A stretch of 64,000 nt of DNA, taken from assembly GCA_013112555.1 (NCBI GenBank), contig JABFGK010000001.1:2454581-2518580 (forward strand), written 5' to 3'. The DNA is from Planctomycetota bacterium (lineage in GTDB: Bacteria > Planctomycetota > Phycisphaerae > Phycisphaerales > UBA5793). The notes under the pieces were generated by a model. That model ran no database searches. It was not told the DNA's origin and was given only the letters and a program-made list of their open reading frames with translations. Of this stretch, positions 1-9,066 are shown piece by piece. Made by a program: the position numbers and the translations under genes. How positions within the stretch are numbered: position 1 is the first letter of the stretch; each line of letters begins with the position of its first letter.

Positions 1-1
1 T

Positions 2-2755
2 GAACTGCTGGCCTCAGGAATCAGGGTTGACGAGGCCGCTGCAGTCCGGGTGCTCGACGCAGCGTGCCCCGATGATGCCGAGCTAAGAGCGCGAGTGCTG
101 GCAATGTGGCGGCATCTTACAGGCGTGAACGAGGTCCGCACCGATGTCGTGCTCGGCGATCAAGCGGTCATACCATCCGACATTCATGATCCAGCCTCTG
201 AGGCGCGCAACACAGCAGTCCCGCACAATCGCAGGGAGCTAGAGGGTGATTATCCGACAATACCCGGGCACACCATTCTGCGCTGCATTGCGGTTGGTGG
301 CATGGGATCTGTGTATGAGGCTGAGCAGCGATATCCGAGACGTCACGTCGCAATCAAGGTCATCCGGGGCGATCGCGTTTCATTGCAACTTCTGAGGCGA
401 TTCGAGTTTGAGGCACAAACCCTCGCACGGCTGCAGCATCAGGGCATTGCCCAAGTCTTCGAAGCAGGTTTGCTCGAGCGACATGGCCTGCAACAACCAT
501 TCTTCGTCATGGAATACATTGAGGGTGACTCCCTAACAGACTATTCTGCCAATCAACAACTCACATTGCGGGATCGTCTGGCATTGATTGCTGATGTGTG
601 TGATGCGGTCGAGCATGCGCATCAGAAGGGGATCATTCATCGCGATCTGAAACCGGCAAACATCCTTGTTAACTCGCAGGGGCAACCAAAGATACTCGAT
701 TTCGGAGTCGCCCGAGCCGTCGATGCTGACGTGCAGCTGACCACGATTCAGACTGACATCGGCGTCCTGGTTGGCACGATCCCATACATGAGCCCGGAAC
801 AGGCTGGTGGCAACCCGGAAGACGTGGATACCCGCTCCGACGTCTATGCCCTTGCCGTCATTGCCTATGAACTTCTGACTGGCCAATTGCCGTATCCAGT
901 CAGAGACAAACTCATTCCCGAAGCCATCCGGATCATTCGTGAGTCGGACCCGACGCGACTGAGCACGCATGAAAAGACATGCAGCGGTGACATCGAAACC
1001 ATCATCACCAAAGCCCTGCAAAAAGAAAAGGACCGACGCTACGTCTCCGCTTCAGCGCTGGCTTCCGACATTCGTCGATACCTCAACGATGAGCCGATCA
1101 GCGCCCGACCTCCGAGCGGCTGGTACCAGGCCCGCAAGTTCGCCAAACGTCATCGTGCGCTCGTCGGCGGCATCGCCGGCACGATGGTTGCGCTCACTCT
1201 CGGTTTGATCGGCTCAGCCGTCTTTGCAATCCAGGCCGTCCAATCCGCCAAGACAATCACGACGCAGCGTGATGATCTCGAAGTCGTAGCCAATTTCCAG
1301 AGCGAGATGTTGACGAATCTGGATCCGGAGATGATCGGAATCACCATCCTGCAGCAGTTTCGAGAAGGCATACGTGACACGCTGACCGCCCGAGGCGCTG
1401 CCGACGAAGAGATTCAGACAGTGCTGGCTGGATTTGACCATGGCACGGCCCTGACGAACCAAACTGATATTGCTGTCACAGTCCTTGATGAACACCTCCT
1501 TGCCACTGCCCTGGAACAAGTTGAGGCACAATTCTCTGAGAGGCCACTCATTGCGGCGTCACTGTTGCAAAGTGTGGCTGATGCCTATAAGGCAATTGGC
1601 TTGTTCGACACGGCACTCCAACCACAGCAGCACGCACACGCTATTCGACGACGTGAGTTGGGACGGGATCATCCGCTCACCTTGGACTCGCTCTTGGCAA
1701 TGGGCACCTTGCACTACGAGTTAGGCGACTATGCGCAAGCATTGTCCTGCATGACAGACTGCCTGGAACGCAGGCGCAGTTTGCTCGGTAATCGACACCT
1801 CGATACTTTGCGCACAATTGGCGAATGCGGTATCGTTCTCGATAGTATGGGTCGTTTCACGAGCGCTCTTGAGTACTACAAAGAGGCTCTGTCTGGCCTA
1901 GATCAGACAGTTGGACACGAACACCCTGACACACTCAATACACTGAATAACCTCGGATGTCTGCTACACTCTATTGGCGACTCTGATGGCGCGCTGCCGT
2001 ATCTTGAGGACGCCCTTGAAGCGAGTCGTCGTTTATACGGCAATGATCACCGCGATACACTGATATCACTCAACAACTTGGCATTAGCGCTTGAATCCCT
2101 GAGTCGATACGACGAGGCACACGAATACTATCAAGAAGTGATCGACACGAGCACACGTGTTCTTGGCGCCGAGCATCCGAATACGCTTACGTCGATTAAC
2201 AACATCGGTCTATTGCTTGAGGCAATGGAACAGTATGACCTGGCATATGACGCGCTTGACCGCGCTGTCACAAAGAGACGTCAAGTCCTTGGCACTGAGC
2301 ACGCTGAAACATTAAAATCCATTAACAACATGGGCGCTCTGTTGCATGCAATGGAGCGATATGAAGATGCACTACTCTATTACGAAGAGAGTCTTAGTGG
2401 AGGGCGCCGAACTCTCGGGAGTCAGCACCCGCACACGTTGGTCGTACTTGGCAACATGGCGCACCTGCTCATCGCTCTCGAGCGCTACGTAGAGGCAGAG
2501 CCTCTTGCGACAGAATGTTATTCGCGTCATGTAGAGATGTACGGCACCGCGCACCAGTACACAGCCTACGCCCTAGAACTCATGGTGGTACTCTACACCG
2601 CCTGGCATGAAGCCGAACCGGATGCCGGGCATGATGTCCAGGCAGCACAGTGGCAGGTCAAATGGGATGAGGTACTGCAGGCAATCGAAGACGGCAGTAT
2701 GGAGACCAAGGACGAGCATGCCGCCGATGGCCAGCCGGGTCCGGGATCAGGCTGA
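2..2755 (+). CDS. Ser/Thr protein kinase with C-terminal TPR repeats (5' end outside window)
   Basis: This is a membrane-anchored eukaryotic-type kinase. The frame is open from the first bases; a GTG at 50 is possible, but the residues before it look like the usual N-terminal segment of planctomycete kinases, so the true start is probably upstream. The kinase domain has a glycine loop GGMGSVYE (about residue 98), the lysine of VAIKVI, HRDLKPANIL (about 213) and DFG (about 234). A hydrophobic segment at about residues 386-416 should span the membrane. From about residue 530 on there are at least seven TPR-like repeats of about 42 residues, each with an H-x-x-T pattern as in kinesin-light-chain TPRs, probably for protein binding. 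An ECF-like sigma factor follows 100 bp downstream, which suggests a shared signalling unit. Kinase assignment is firm; substrate unknown. Confidence 0.93.
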   Translation, partial: ELLASGIRVDEAAAVRVLDAACPDDAELRARVLAMWRHLTGVNEVRTDVVLGDQAVIPSDIHDPASEARNTAVPHNRRELEGDYPTIPGHTILRCIAVGGMGSVYEAEQRYPRRHVAIKVIRGDRVSLQLLRRFEFEAQTLARLQHQGIAQVFEAGLLERHGLQQPFFVMEYIEGDSLTDYSANQQLTLRDRLALIADVCDAVEHAHQKGIIHRDLKPANILVNSQGQPKILDFGVARAVDADVQLTTIQTDIGVLVGTIPYMSPEQAGGNPEDVDTRSDVYALAVIAYELLTGQLPYPVRDKLIPEAIRIIRESDPTRLSTHEKTCSGDIETIITKALQKEKDRRYVSASALASDIRRYLNDEPISARPPSGWYQARKFAKRHRALVGGIAGTMVALTLGLIGSAVFAIQAVQSAKTITTQRDDLEVVANFQSEMLTNLDPEMIGITILQQFREGIRDTLTARGAADEEIQTVLAGFDHGTALTNQTDIAVTVLDEHLLATALEQVEAQFSERPLIAASLLQSVADAYKAIGLFDTALQPQQHAHAIRRRELGRDHPLTLDSLLAMGTLHYELGDYAQALSCMTDCLERRRSLLGNRHLDTLRTIGECGIVLDSMGRFTSALEYYKEALSGLDQTVGHEHPDTLNTLNNLGCLLHSIGDSDGALPYLEDALEASRRLYGNDHRDTLISLNNLALALESLSRYDEAHEYYQEVIDTSTRVLGAEHPNTLTSINNIGLLLEAMEQYDLAYDALDRAVTKRRQVLGTEHAETLKSINNMGALLHAMERYEDALLYYEESLSGGRRTLGSQHPHTLVVLGNMAHLLIALERYVEAEPLATECYSRHVEMYGTAHQYTAYALELMVVLYTAWHEAEPDAGHDVQAAQWQVKWDEVLQAIEDGSMETKDEHAADGQPGPGSG

Positions 2756-2856
2756 GTGTGGTAGTTTCGTAGATTGGTGTGACCGCGGTCCCTTTCCCTG
2801 CCCACAGAACGCCATTCCTTCTGGACCATGACACGCTGACCGAAGGAGACCGGCCA

Positions 2857-3468
2857 ATGCCAGAGCCACACCCGGAGCAATCCTCCATCGACGTCACGCA
2901 ATTGATCTGCGCTGCGAGGTCCGGCGACAAGGATTCGGAGCGGAGACTATTCGAAATGGTCTACCAGCAACTCCGCGCGCTGGCTGCGAAGCAGAGCAAG
3001 CGGTATTCCGAGCACACCCTCGACACAACGGCACTGGTGAACGAGGCCTACATGCAGATGGCAAGCCGGTTCCCGGAAGCACCCACGAATATCACGGAAA
3101 GCCGAGCAACGTTCTACCGTACTGTCGCCTTGGCGATGCGCACGATTCTGCGCGACTACTGGAGAATGAGAAACGCCCAGAAGCGAGGGGGCGGCGTGCG
3201 TGGCCACGACTTGCATTCCGGAATGCGCGCTCCTGAGGGGGGGGACCGGGGCGGCTTTGATACGGCCGACTATCTGGCGCTGGATGAAGCATTGGATGCA
3301 CTGGAGCGAACGAATGCTCGCTGGTATGAGGTGGTCCTGCACCGGTACTTTGCCGGAAGAACGATCGAGGAGACCGCGGAGATGATGGGGTTGAGTGCCA
3401 GCGGCGTTAAGAAGTACTGGCGCTTTGCGAAAGCCTGGCTCGTCACCGAGTTACAAGGCGACTCGTGA
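2857..3468 (+). CDS. ECF-like RNA polymerase sigma factor (planctomycete Sig-70_X6 type)
   Basis: The 203-residue protein has region 2 near the N-terminus (about residues 15-90, including TLDTTALVNEAYMQMA) and a region-4 helix-turn-helix at the C-terminus (about 150-198, with RTIEETAEMMGLSASGVKK). This matches the ECF-like family common in Planctomycetes, usually 180-200 residues. I chose the ATG at 2857 because GGAG lies about 10 bases before it; the longer frame opening at 2779 adds 26 residues foreign to the family. It probably directs polymerase to a small regulon. The kinase gene immediately upstream is a likely partner, but no anti-sigma factor is visible. An 8-G run inside the gene at about 3237 keeps frame. 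Confidence 0.9.
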   Translation: MPEPHPEQSSIDVTQLICAARSGDKDSERRLFEMVYQQLRALAAKQSKRYSEHTLDTTALVNEAYMQMASRFPEAPTNITESRATFYRTVALAMRTILRDYWRMRNAQKRGGGVRGHDLHSGMRAPEGGDRGGFDTADYLALDEALDALERTNARWYEVVLHRYFAGRTIEETAEMMGLSASGVKKYWRFAKAWLVTELQGDS

Positions 3469-3631
3469 CATTACAGGCGGGACGGACTGTTGCGGGAAGA
3501 CGGGAAGCACTCCCACGGGCGAGGCTTGCAGTGCGCCCGAAGTGAGTACTCCTCGAAGTCTATAGGTCGATCACTGTCCTTACTCATCGCTGATCCAACA
3601 CATGCAGTATGACACTCTGAACAGGAATTGA

Positions 3632-4348
3632 GTGTGTGTTTCATGGTTCACTGTGATTGGTGCCGGCAGTATGGGTTGCCCACTGGTCACTCAGCTGGTC
3701 CGTCACGGAGTCGGGCCTCAGCCACCCGGCCGCATCTGGATCGTCGATGGTGACGTGGTCTCGCAGCGCAACCTGATCGGAACCGAGTACCGCGAGTCAC
3801 ATGTCGGCACCGGCAAGGCTGCAGCCCTGGCAGGAATCGCCCGAGAGATCGACAGCCGTGTCAATGTGTTCTACTGGGACCGCATGCTCTCTGTCACAAA
3901 CCAAGCCGACGTAGAGCAGTTGGCGCGTCAGTCAGACCTCCTATGCCTGGTGGCTGACAGCTTTGATCTGATGCTCCGCATCGCCGATCGCTGCCACGAG
4001 CACTGCCCCCAGGTCATGGCCGCCTTCGGAGCCCATGCCGACTGTGCAGAGGTTGCGTTCAGCACCCCCGGACAAAACCAGGCACTTCGGACAACACTTG
4101 GCCGAGAGACACGGACCGCCATCACGCAGCCCCAGGCCCTGGGCTGTGACACCGCGTTTGTCGTGAACTTCGTCGTGGCCCTGTGCCTGCAGCTGTTGAC
4201 AGGCCAGCGCACCGGACTTCAGATTGTCCCCATCCGTAACGATGCCCCACTCTACCTGATTGGTCTCCGACGCGTGTGGCTGTTTGAAAACCAGCCGCCA
4301 GATGTCATCCGCTCTGTTCTATCGATTGGAACCACTCCAACTCCGTGA
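3632..4348 (+). CDS. ThiF/HesA/MoeB-family E1-like adenylyltransferase
   Basis: The 238-residue protein starts with a Rossmann nucleotide-binding motif, VIGAGSMGCPL, followed by the acidic ribose-binding strand IVDGDVV, then RNLIGTEY and VGTGKAAAL. These are the landmarks of ThiF/MoeB/E1 adenylation domains, which adenylate the C-terminal glycine of ubiquitin-like proteins. The GTG start at 3632 has AGGAA about 7 bases upstream. No ubiquitin-like, E2-like or JAB-peptidase gene is nearby, and no zinc-binding CxxC pairs are evident, so the partner is unknown. The gene is followed 13 bp later by a truncated tyrosine recombinase next to tRNA-Thr, which suggests it is cargo left by an integrated element. 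Family is clear; role is not. Confidence 0.75.
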   Translation: MCVSWFTVIGAGSMGCPLVTQLVRHGVGPQPPGRIWIVDGDVVSQRNLIGTEYRESHVGTGKAAALAGIAREIDSRVNVFYWDRMLSVTNQADVEQLARQSDLLCLVADSFDLMLRIADRCHEHCPQVMAAFGAHADCAEVAFSTPGQNQALRTTLGRETRTAITQPQALGCDTAFVVNFVVALCLQLLTGQRTGLQIVPIRNDAPLYLIGLRRVWLFENQPPDVIRSVLSIGTTPTP

Positions 4349-4361
4349 AAGGAATTCAACC

Positions 4362-4904
4362 ATGTCACGCAATCGCAGAATCCCACTGTCTGACCTCGGT
4401 TCGTTGGTGCCAGCACACGACGATGATCTAGTTGTTCAGAGTGTACCGAGCATTCGTGCCATGCGGGCCGACTTGAGAGCCGCCGGCATCCCTGAGAAGC
4501 CGCCCAACGGAAGGGTCGATTTCCATGCCCTCCGGACGACGTACTCAACGCTCCTTGCCACACACGGTGTATCCCAGCGTCTGGCCCAGGCCCTGATGCG
4601 ACACCGCGATCCACGTCTCACGGCAGTGACCTATACCGATGAGCGAGTCCTGCCCCTCGCAGCCTCCGTCGAGCTCATCCCATGGGTCGGATCGGAGGCT
4701 TCGCCTGCAACTGAGCCTGAGAGACACGGCGAGTCTGTGGCACCCGCAGCTGAGGAAATACCCTCAACCACTTCACTCAACAGTGACCGCAGAACCTCCA
4801 GTGAATTCTCCAGTGTTCGGCGCACGACGTCAAGGGTCGGGGTGCGACAGGGCGCGAGAGTGGTGAGGAGGGAGCACCAGGAGAGCTGTCTCGTAAGCAG
4901 TTGA
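4362..4904 (+). pseudogene. C-terminal remnant of a tyrosine recombinase/integrase
   Basis: The frame carries the C-terminal half of an integrase catalytic domain: DFHALRTTYSTLL supplies the His-x-x-Arg pair, and LMRHRDPRLTAVTYTDE supplies the second His region and the tyrosine nucleophile. The segment before it, ending DLRAAGIP, matches the same region of planctomycete integrases, but the N-terminal DNA-binding domain and the block holding the first catalytic arginine are absent. A fresh ATG with AAGGA about 9 bases upstream would give 180 residues, so a short product may still be made. The last 70 residues are Ser/Arg-rich and resemble nothing I know. The stop lies 52 bp from the 3' end of tRNA-Thr, a classic attachment position. 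It is most likely a decayed integrase. Confidence 0.75.
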
Positions 4905-4956
4905 AAAAAACCGCTTTATGCGACCCGGTGCGTTTTGAGGCGACAAAAACGGACAA

Positions 4957-5029
4957 AGCCACCGAAGAGACTCGAACTCTTGACCTGTTCATTACGAGTG
5001 AACCGCTCTGCCAACTGAGCTACGGTGGC
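4957..5029 (-). tRNA. tRNA-Thr (anticodon CGU)
   Basis: The minus strand folds into a full cloverleaf. The 7-bp acceptor stem is GCCACCG with CGGTGGC, the D arm is GCTCAGTTGGCAGAGC, the anticodon stem is GTTCA/TGAAC around loop CTCGTAA (anticodon CGT, reading ACG), and the T loop is TTCGAGT. CCA is not encoded. The 3' end faces the truncated integrase, which fits use of this tRNA as an integration site. Confidence 0.96.
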
Positions 5030-5257
5030 GTTTCAGGCCAGACCCCAGCCAAGAGCCGGGATTTGCGGGCTATTGTTCCGGCAACCACCGACCAGGGCAA
5101 CCACAATCGTGCAGGAATCGTCCGGCCGGCCTGCAAAAGCAGTGAATGGGCCGTAGCGAGCCGGCGTCCTGCCTCCTGAATCGATGGTCAAATGGTCGGC
5201 CGTCGGTCACTGGTTGGGTCAGTCGGTGCCTGGTTGGTCCGCCGGAAAGGAGCCTGA

Positions 5258-6124
5258 GTGGAGCCTGTCCAGTTCGTCATCTGCATCACCATCGGCTTGG
5301 CCGGCGGGCTCCTGGGCGGCATGCTCGGGATCGGCGGGTCGCTTGTCATGATCCCGGCCCTGGCGGTCCTGTTTGGCAATCACTATGGCGACCAGAGCCA
5401 GCATCTCTTCCAGGCAGCTGCCATGATCGTCAACCTCGTCGTTGCCCTGGCTGCGGTCGGCCGACACTGGAAAGCAGGTGCCGTCCGACTCGATGCCGTC
5501 AAAGGTATGGCTCCTGCTGCCTTCTGTGCCATCTTTATCGGCGTCGCTGCCAGTGAACTGCTCGACGGCCGGGTCCTCATGCGCTGCTTTGCCGTCTTCC
5601 TCATCTACGTTGTCCTCATGAATGCCCGCAAACTGATCGGGGAATTCAAGCAATCATCATCAGCGGGATCGAGTCAGCAAAACGCCTCGCCCACCCACGG
5701 CAACGAAGACCATGACCGTGCTGCACAAACCGGCAGGGTCACCGTCCCGAGATCGCTCACGGTCGGCAGCGTCATGGGATTTGCAGCCGGCTTACTCGGC
5801 ATCGGTGGCGGGGGGATCGGCGTCCCACTCCAGCAGGTCATGTTTCGTACCCCGCTCAGACACTGCATCGGCACCTCGACTTTTGTCATCTGCATCACAG
5901 CCGGCTTCGGTGCCATCGCAAAAAACTACGCGCTCACCGCTGACGAGACCTACCCGCTGACGACCTCGCTCCTGCTGGCCGGTGCCCTGGCCCCCGGCGC
6001 ACTCGTCGGTGCCGGCTTCGGCGCCTCGCTGACTCACCGGCTCCCCGTCCGCTGGGTCCGCGCGACGTTTATCGTGCTCCTCATCGTGGCAGGTACCAAG
6101 ATGGGCGGACTCTGGGGCTCGTGA
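5258..6124 (+). CDS. TauE/SafE family permease (probable sulfite/organosulfonate exporter)
   Basis: This 288-residue polytopic membrane protein has the twofold repeat of the TauE/SafE (DUF81) family. Each half begins with a glycine-rich helix, GGLLGGMLGIGGSLVMIPAL near residue 15 and AAGLLGIGGGGIGVPL near residue 175. About eight hydrophobic segments can be seen, with a polar loop around residues 130-160. The GTG start at 5258 is preceded by GAAAGGAG at good spacing. Family members move sulfite, sulfoacetate or other small anions across the inner membrane; the substrate here cannot be read from sequence. The gene stands alone between tRNA-Thr and a repeat block. Confidence 0.88.
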   Translation: MEPVQFVICITIGLAGGLLGGMLGIGGSLVMIPALAVLFGNHYGDQSQHLFQAAAMIVNLVVALAAVGRHWKAGAVRLDAVKGMAPAAFCAIFIGVAASELLDGRVLMRCFAVFLIYVVLMNARKLIGEFKQSSSAGSSQQNASPTHGNEDHDRAAQTGRVTVPRSLTVGSVMGFAAGLLGIGGGGIGVPLQQVMFRTPLRHCIGTSTFVICITAGFGAIAKNYALTADETYPLTTSLLLAGALAPGALVGAGFGASLTHRLPVRWVRATFIVLLIVAGTKMGGLWGS

Positions 6125-6177
6125 CTCGCGTGCCACACTCCTGCCCCCTTCCCCGGATCGCCGATCTCCCGATCGTG

Positions 6178-6660
6178 TCAGGCAGTAGGAATTCATTCCT
6201 ACTGCATCTGCGGCCCGCTCCCTCACGGTCGCGGCTCGTCGGAAGGTAGGGGCACATTGCATGTGCCCCGTTGTGGGTACGGATCCAATGTTACACCTCG
6301 TCCGCCCTCCGGGCGGTCTCTGTTCGTGGCGCGTGCCTGTTCCGGCGGCTGAAGCCGCCGGCTACGTTCGTGCGCCCTGACGGGCGGGGGAGTGGAGAAG
6401 ATGGATTCCCGCGTTCGCGGGAATGACGGAGGAGTGAGGTGCCCGCCCGCGTTCTTTCGCGCGCGGCTCGTCGGAAGGTAGGGGCACATTGCATGTGCCC
6501 CGTTGTGGGTACGGATCCAATGTTACACCTCGTCCGCCCTCCGGGCGGTCTCTGTTCGTGGCGCGTGCCTGTTCCGGCGGCTGAAGCCGCCGGCTACGTT
6601 CGTGCGCCCTGACGGGCGGGGGAGTGGAGAAGATGGATTCCTGCGTTCACGGGCAAGGCG
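6178..6660. repeat. Composite hairpin-mosaic repeat with a near-perfect 190-bp direct duplication
   Basis: This gene-free stretch holds a direct duplication, 6231-6421 and 6463-6653, offset 232 bp and nearly identical. Each copy is a chain of small perfect palindromes: GGGGCACAT-TGC-ATGTGCCCC (6249-6269 and 6481-6501), CCGCCC-TCC-GGGCGG, CCGGCGGCT-GA-AGCCGCCGG, and CGCCC-TGA-GGGCG. A palindrome with arms GCAGTAGGA/TCCTACTGC lies just before at 6182-6205, followed by a copy of the GAGCCGCGACCGTGAGGGAG module on the minus strand. The same modules recur near 28.5, 32.8, 44.7 and 61.3 kb. Confidence 0.9.
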
Positions 6661-6762
6661 AGTGAGGAGTCATGGCATGATGCTTATGCGTCATCATCAC
6701 GATCACCATCATCACCCCACCCCCGGCAGAGACGCGGGCGAACACAGGCGCGCAGCGTCCTA

Positions 6763-8826
6763 CTACTCAATACCCTCCAACCCGTACTCACGCCACCTTT
6801 GGGTCACCCGCTCACGCACGTCGTCACGCATCGTCAGAATCGGCGGGAAATCACGAACACCACCGCCCGACTCACTCGGCAGCGCACTCTTGATCGTCGC
6901 ATCAAAACCGATGCGGCATCCGGACCGAACCATGTCCCGGCCGGGATCGGTGTTGGCACACCAATGAAACAGTACCTGTTCATCATCCTCCACATCGCAT
7001 TGCGGCCCGACCACAAACACGCACGCCGGCGCGACCCCCTCACCATGCCGATTCCGTGTCACCACTTGATCCAACACACGCCGAGCTGCCGCCCGATCAT
7101 CTGACGTCAACTGCACGAAGATTGCCTGCCCCGCCGGTGCAAACGTCGGAATCACGACTTTGCACACCGAGTCATCGAACTGCTGACAGAGGCGCTCGAC
7201 ATGAATCGCTGTGCCTGAATCCGCATCGCCGGCAGCCCCAATCGGAATCCCCCCCACCTCTTCGCCTGCCATCTTGCGCGTCGCATCGATCCCCATCTTG
7301 CACCCGGCCCCGAGACTCGGTGCAGCATGATCCAGAATATCAAGCGGTCCGTTGGCCAGTTCCAGATCCCGGCCGAAGTGACACCGAGCCATGACCGACC
7401 GCATCACGTCACGATGATCGTGGACATTCACATCTTCATCCACCACCACGATGTACTTCGTCCAGGCCATCTGGCCGGCCCCCCAGATCGCATGCATGAC
7501 ACGCCGGGCCTGCAGGGGATACTCCTTGCGAATCTTGATAAACGCACAGTTATGGAAGCAGCCGAACAGTGGCAGGTCGTAGTCGATGATGTCATGAACC
7601 AGGGTCTGGAGTAACGGCAGGAACAAGCGTTCGGTTGCCTTGCCCAGGTAGTAATCCTCCTGCGGCGGCAGGCCGACGATGGTGGCGGGGTACACAGCTT
7701 GCTGCCTGTGTGTGATGGCCGTCACATCCATGATCGGATACCGGTCCGGCAACGAATAGAACCCGGTGTGATCGCCGAACGGCCCTTCAAACACAGCACC
7801 CGGCCCGAGCGGCTCGTCCGTTGCACGTGAGTCATAGCCGACCATACCGGCCTCTGTTGACACCCAGCCTTCGATGACGATCTCAGCGTTGGCTGGCACA
7901 TCCATCGGGATTGTCCTGCACCGAACCAGCGGGATGCCCCCTTTGTTCAGAAAGCCGGCCATCAACAATTCGCTGATCCCCGGCGGCAAGGGTGCCGTGG
8001 CTGCATATGGCAACACACTCTCGCCGCCGAACACGATTGCGACCGGCATCCGTGCGTGACCGGCTCGTTTCCAGGACCTCCAATGGGCTGCCCCATCGTG
8101 ATGCATATGCCAGTGCATCGCCAGCCGCTGCCGATCGATCAACTGCGCGCGGTACATACCGATGTTGCGGCTCGCAGGCTTTACCTCACCCGCATCATCA
8201 GCATGAACCGTGTACATGCCGGCAAAGGTGATGAACCGCCCGGCACCGATGGACGTGTCCGGTTGATCGCCGGGAACCGGGAACCCGACGGCCTCGGGAT
8301 CGCCATCCAATGGCCAGCACTTGATGATCGGTAATGTCGTCAGATCAACATCGGAGCATGTCTGCACCACCTGCTGACAAAGGCCTCGTTTGACCGTGCG
8401 GGGAGGGACTCGCAAGAGTGGCAGCATCCGACCGGCCAATGCCCCGAACTCGGCCAGCGAGCGCGGCGGCTTCATCTTCACGAGATCACCGATCCGCAGC
8501 GACAGGGCTTCGAGACCGTCAGTCTCACATCCCAAGGCTATTTCGAGTCGCCGATAACTCCCAAACAGATTCATCGCCAGTGGGAAAGCAGCCGGCTGCC
8601 CATCGGGGCCGACGACATCCTCGAAGAGGACGGCATGCCCCCCGAGGCCGGCATGGAGCGGGTCGGTGACGATCGAACTCAACGAGCCGCGGGCTGCAGA
8701 TGGTGATTTGCTCAGGCGATCGACGATCTCGGTGCATTCGAGGATCGACGATACCGGGACGGACACACGGTGCAGTTCGCCGGCTCGGTCCAGGGCCTCG
8801 ATGAAATCCTGAAGGGTGGTAAACAT
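6763..8826 (-). CDS. UbiD-family decarboxylase, menaquinone-type
   Basis: The 687-residue product is a prenylated-FMN-dependent decarboxylase of the UbiD family. It opens with LQDFIEALDRAGELHRV, typical of the family, and contains NIGMYRAQLID, PVAIVFGG and PFGDHTGFY in the expected order. Its length and its RSGCRIGFDAT tail fit the branch tied to menaquinone synthesis by the futalosine route, where it would remove the ring carboxylate of a naphthoate intermediate. An mqnC gene lies 40 kb away in this window, which supports that reading. I chose the ATG at 8826 because the family N-terminus begins there; the frame continues upstream to 8958 with unrelated residues. A terminator belonging to the gene upstream sits at 8915-8944. 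Specific substrate is inferred. Confidence 0.85.
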   Translation of the reverse strand: MFTTLQDFIEALDRAGELHRVSVPVSSILECTEIVDRLSKSPSAARGSLSSIVTDPLHAGLGGHAVLFEDVVGPDGQPAAFPLAMNLFGSYRRLEIALGCETDGLEALSLRIGDLVKMKPPRSLAEFGALAGRMLPLLRVPPRTVKRGLCQQVVQTCSDVDLTTLPIIKCWPLDGDPEAVGFPVPGDQPDTSIGAGRFITFAGMYTVHADDAGEVKPASRNIGMYRAQLIDRQRLAMHWHMHHDGAAHWRSWKRAGHARMPVAIVFGGESVLPYAATAPLPPGISELLMAGFLNKGGIPLVRCRTIPMDVPANAEIVIEGWVSTEAGMVGYDSRATDEPLGPGAVFEGPFGDHTGFYSLPDRYPIMDVTAITHRQQAVYPATIVGLPPQEDYYLGKATERLFLPLLQTLVHDIIDYDLPLFGCFHNCAFIKIRKEYPLQARRVMHAIWGAGQMAWTKYIVVVDEDVNVHDHRDVMRSVMARCHFGRDLELANGPLDILDHAAPSLGAGCKMGIDATRKMAGEEVGGIPIGAAGDADSGTAIHVERLCQQFDDSVCKVVIPTFAPAGQAIFVQLTSDDRAAARRVLDQVVTRNRHGEGVAPACVFVVGPQCDVEDDEQVLFHWCANTDPGRDMVRSGCRIGFDATIKSALPSESGGGVRDFPPILTMRDDVRERVTQRWREYGLEGIE

Positions 8827-8914
8827 GGGCGCGTCACAGTAGCCGCAGGAATCCGGGCTGCCAACTGAGCGTGAGCACGTGGCCATGCTCATCCTGATGA
8901 ACAATCCGGGCCAA

Positions 8915-8944
8915 CAAAAAACAACCCCTCGCAAGGAGGGGTTG
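8915..8944 (-). terminator. Rho-independent terminator of the 9067-9813 gene
   Basis: The stem CAACCCCTC (8922-8930) pairs perfectly with GAGGGGTTG (8936-8944) around a 5-base loop. On the minus strand it is followed by a T-run (A6 at 8916-8921 on the plus strand). It lies about 120 bp past the stop of the fibro-slime gene and insulates the UbiD gene. Confidence 0.9.
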
Positions 8945-9066
8945 CTCGTGTCTCTCAATTATCGGCACTGGTTCGTCCAGACTCGACAGTCATGGTCAAT
9001 CGTTGGAGATGAGGATTCCGAGTCACATGGGCGTGTCGGAAGACGAACCGTGCCTCATCCCATCTT

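Noticed and set aside
3632..5029. A complete mobile island or defence system
   Set aside because: Only an orphan E1-like gene and an integrase remnant are present; there are no flanking att repeats that I can see and no partner genes.
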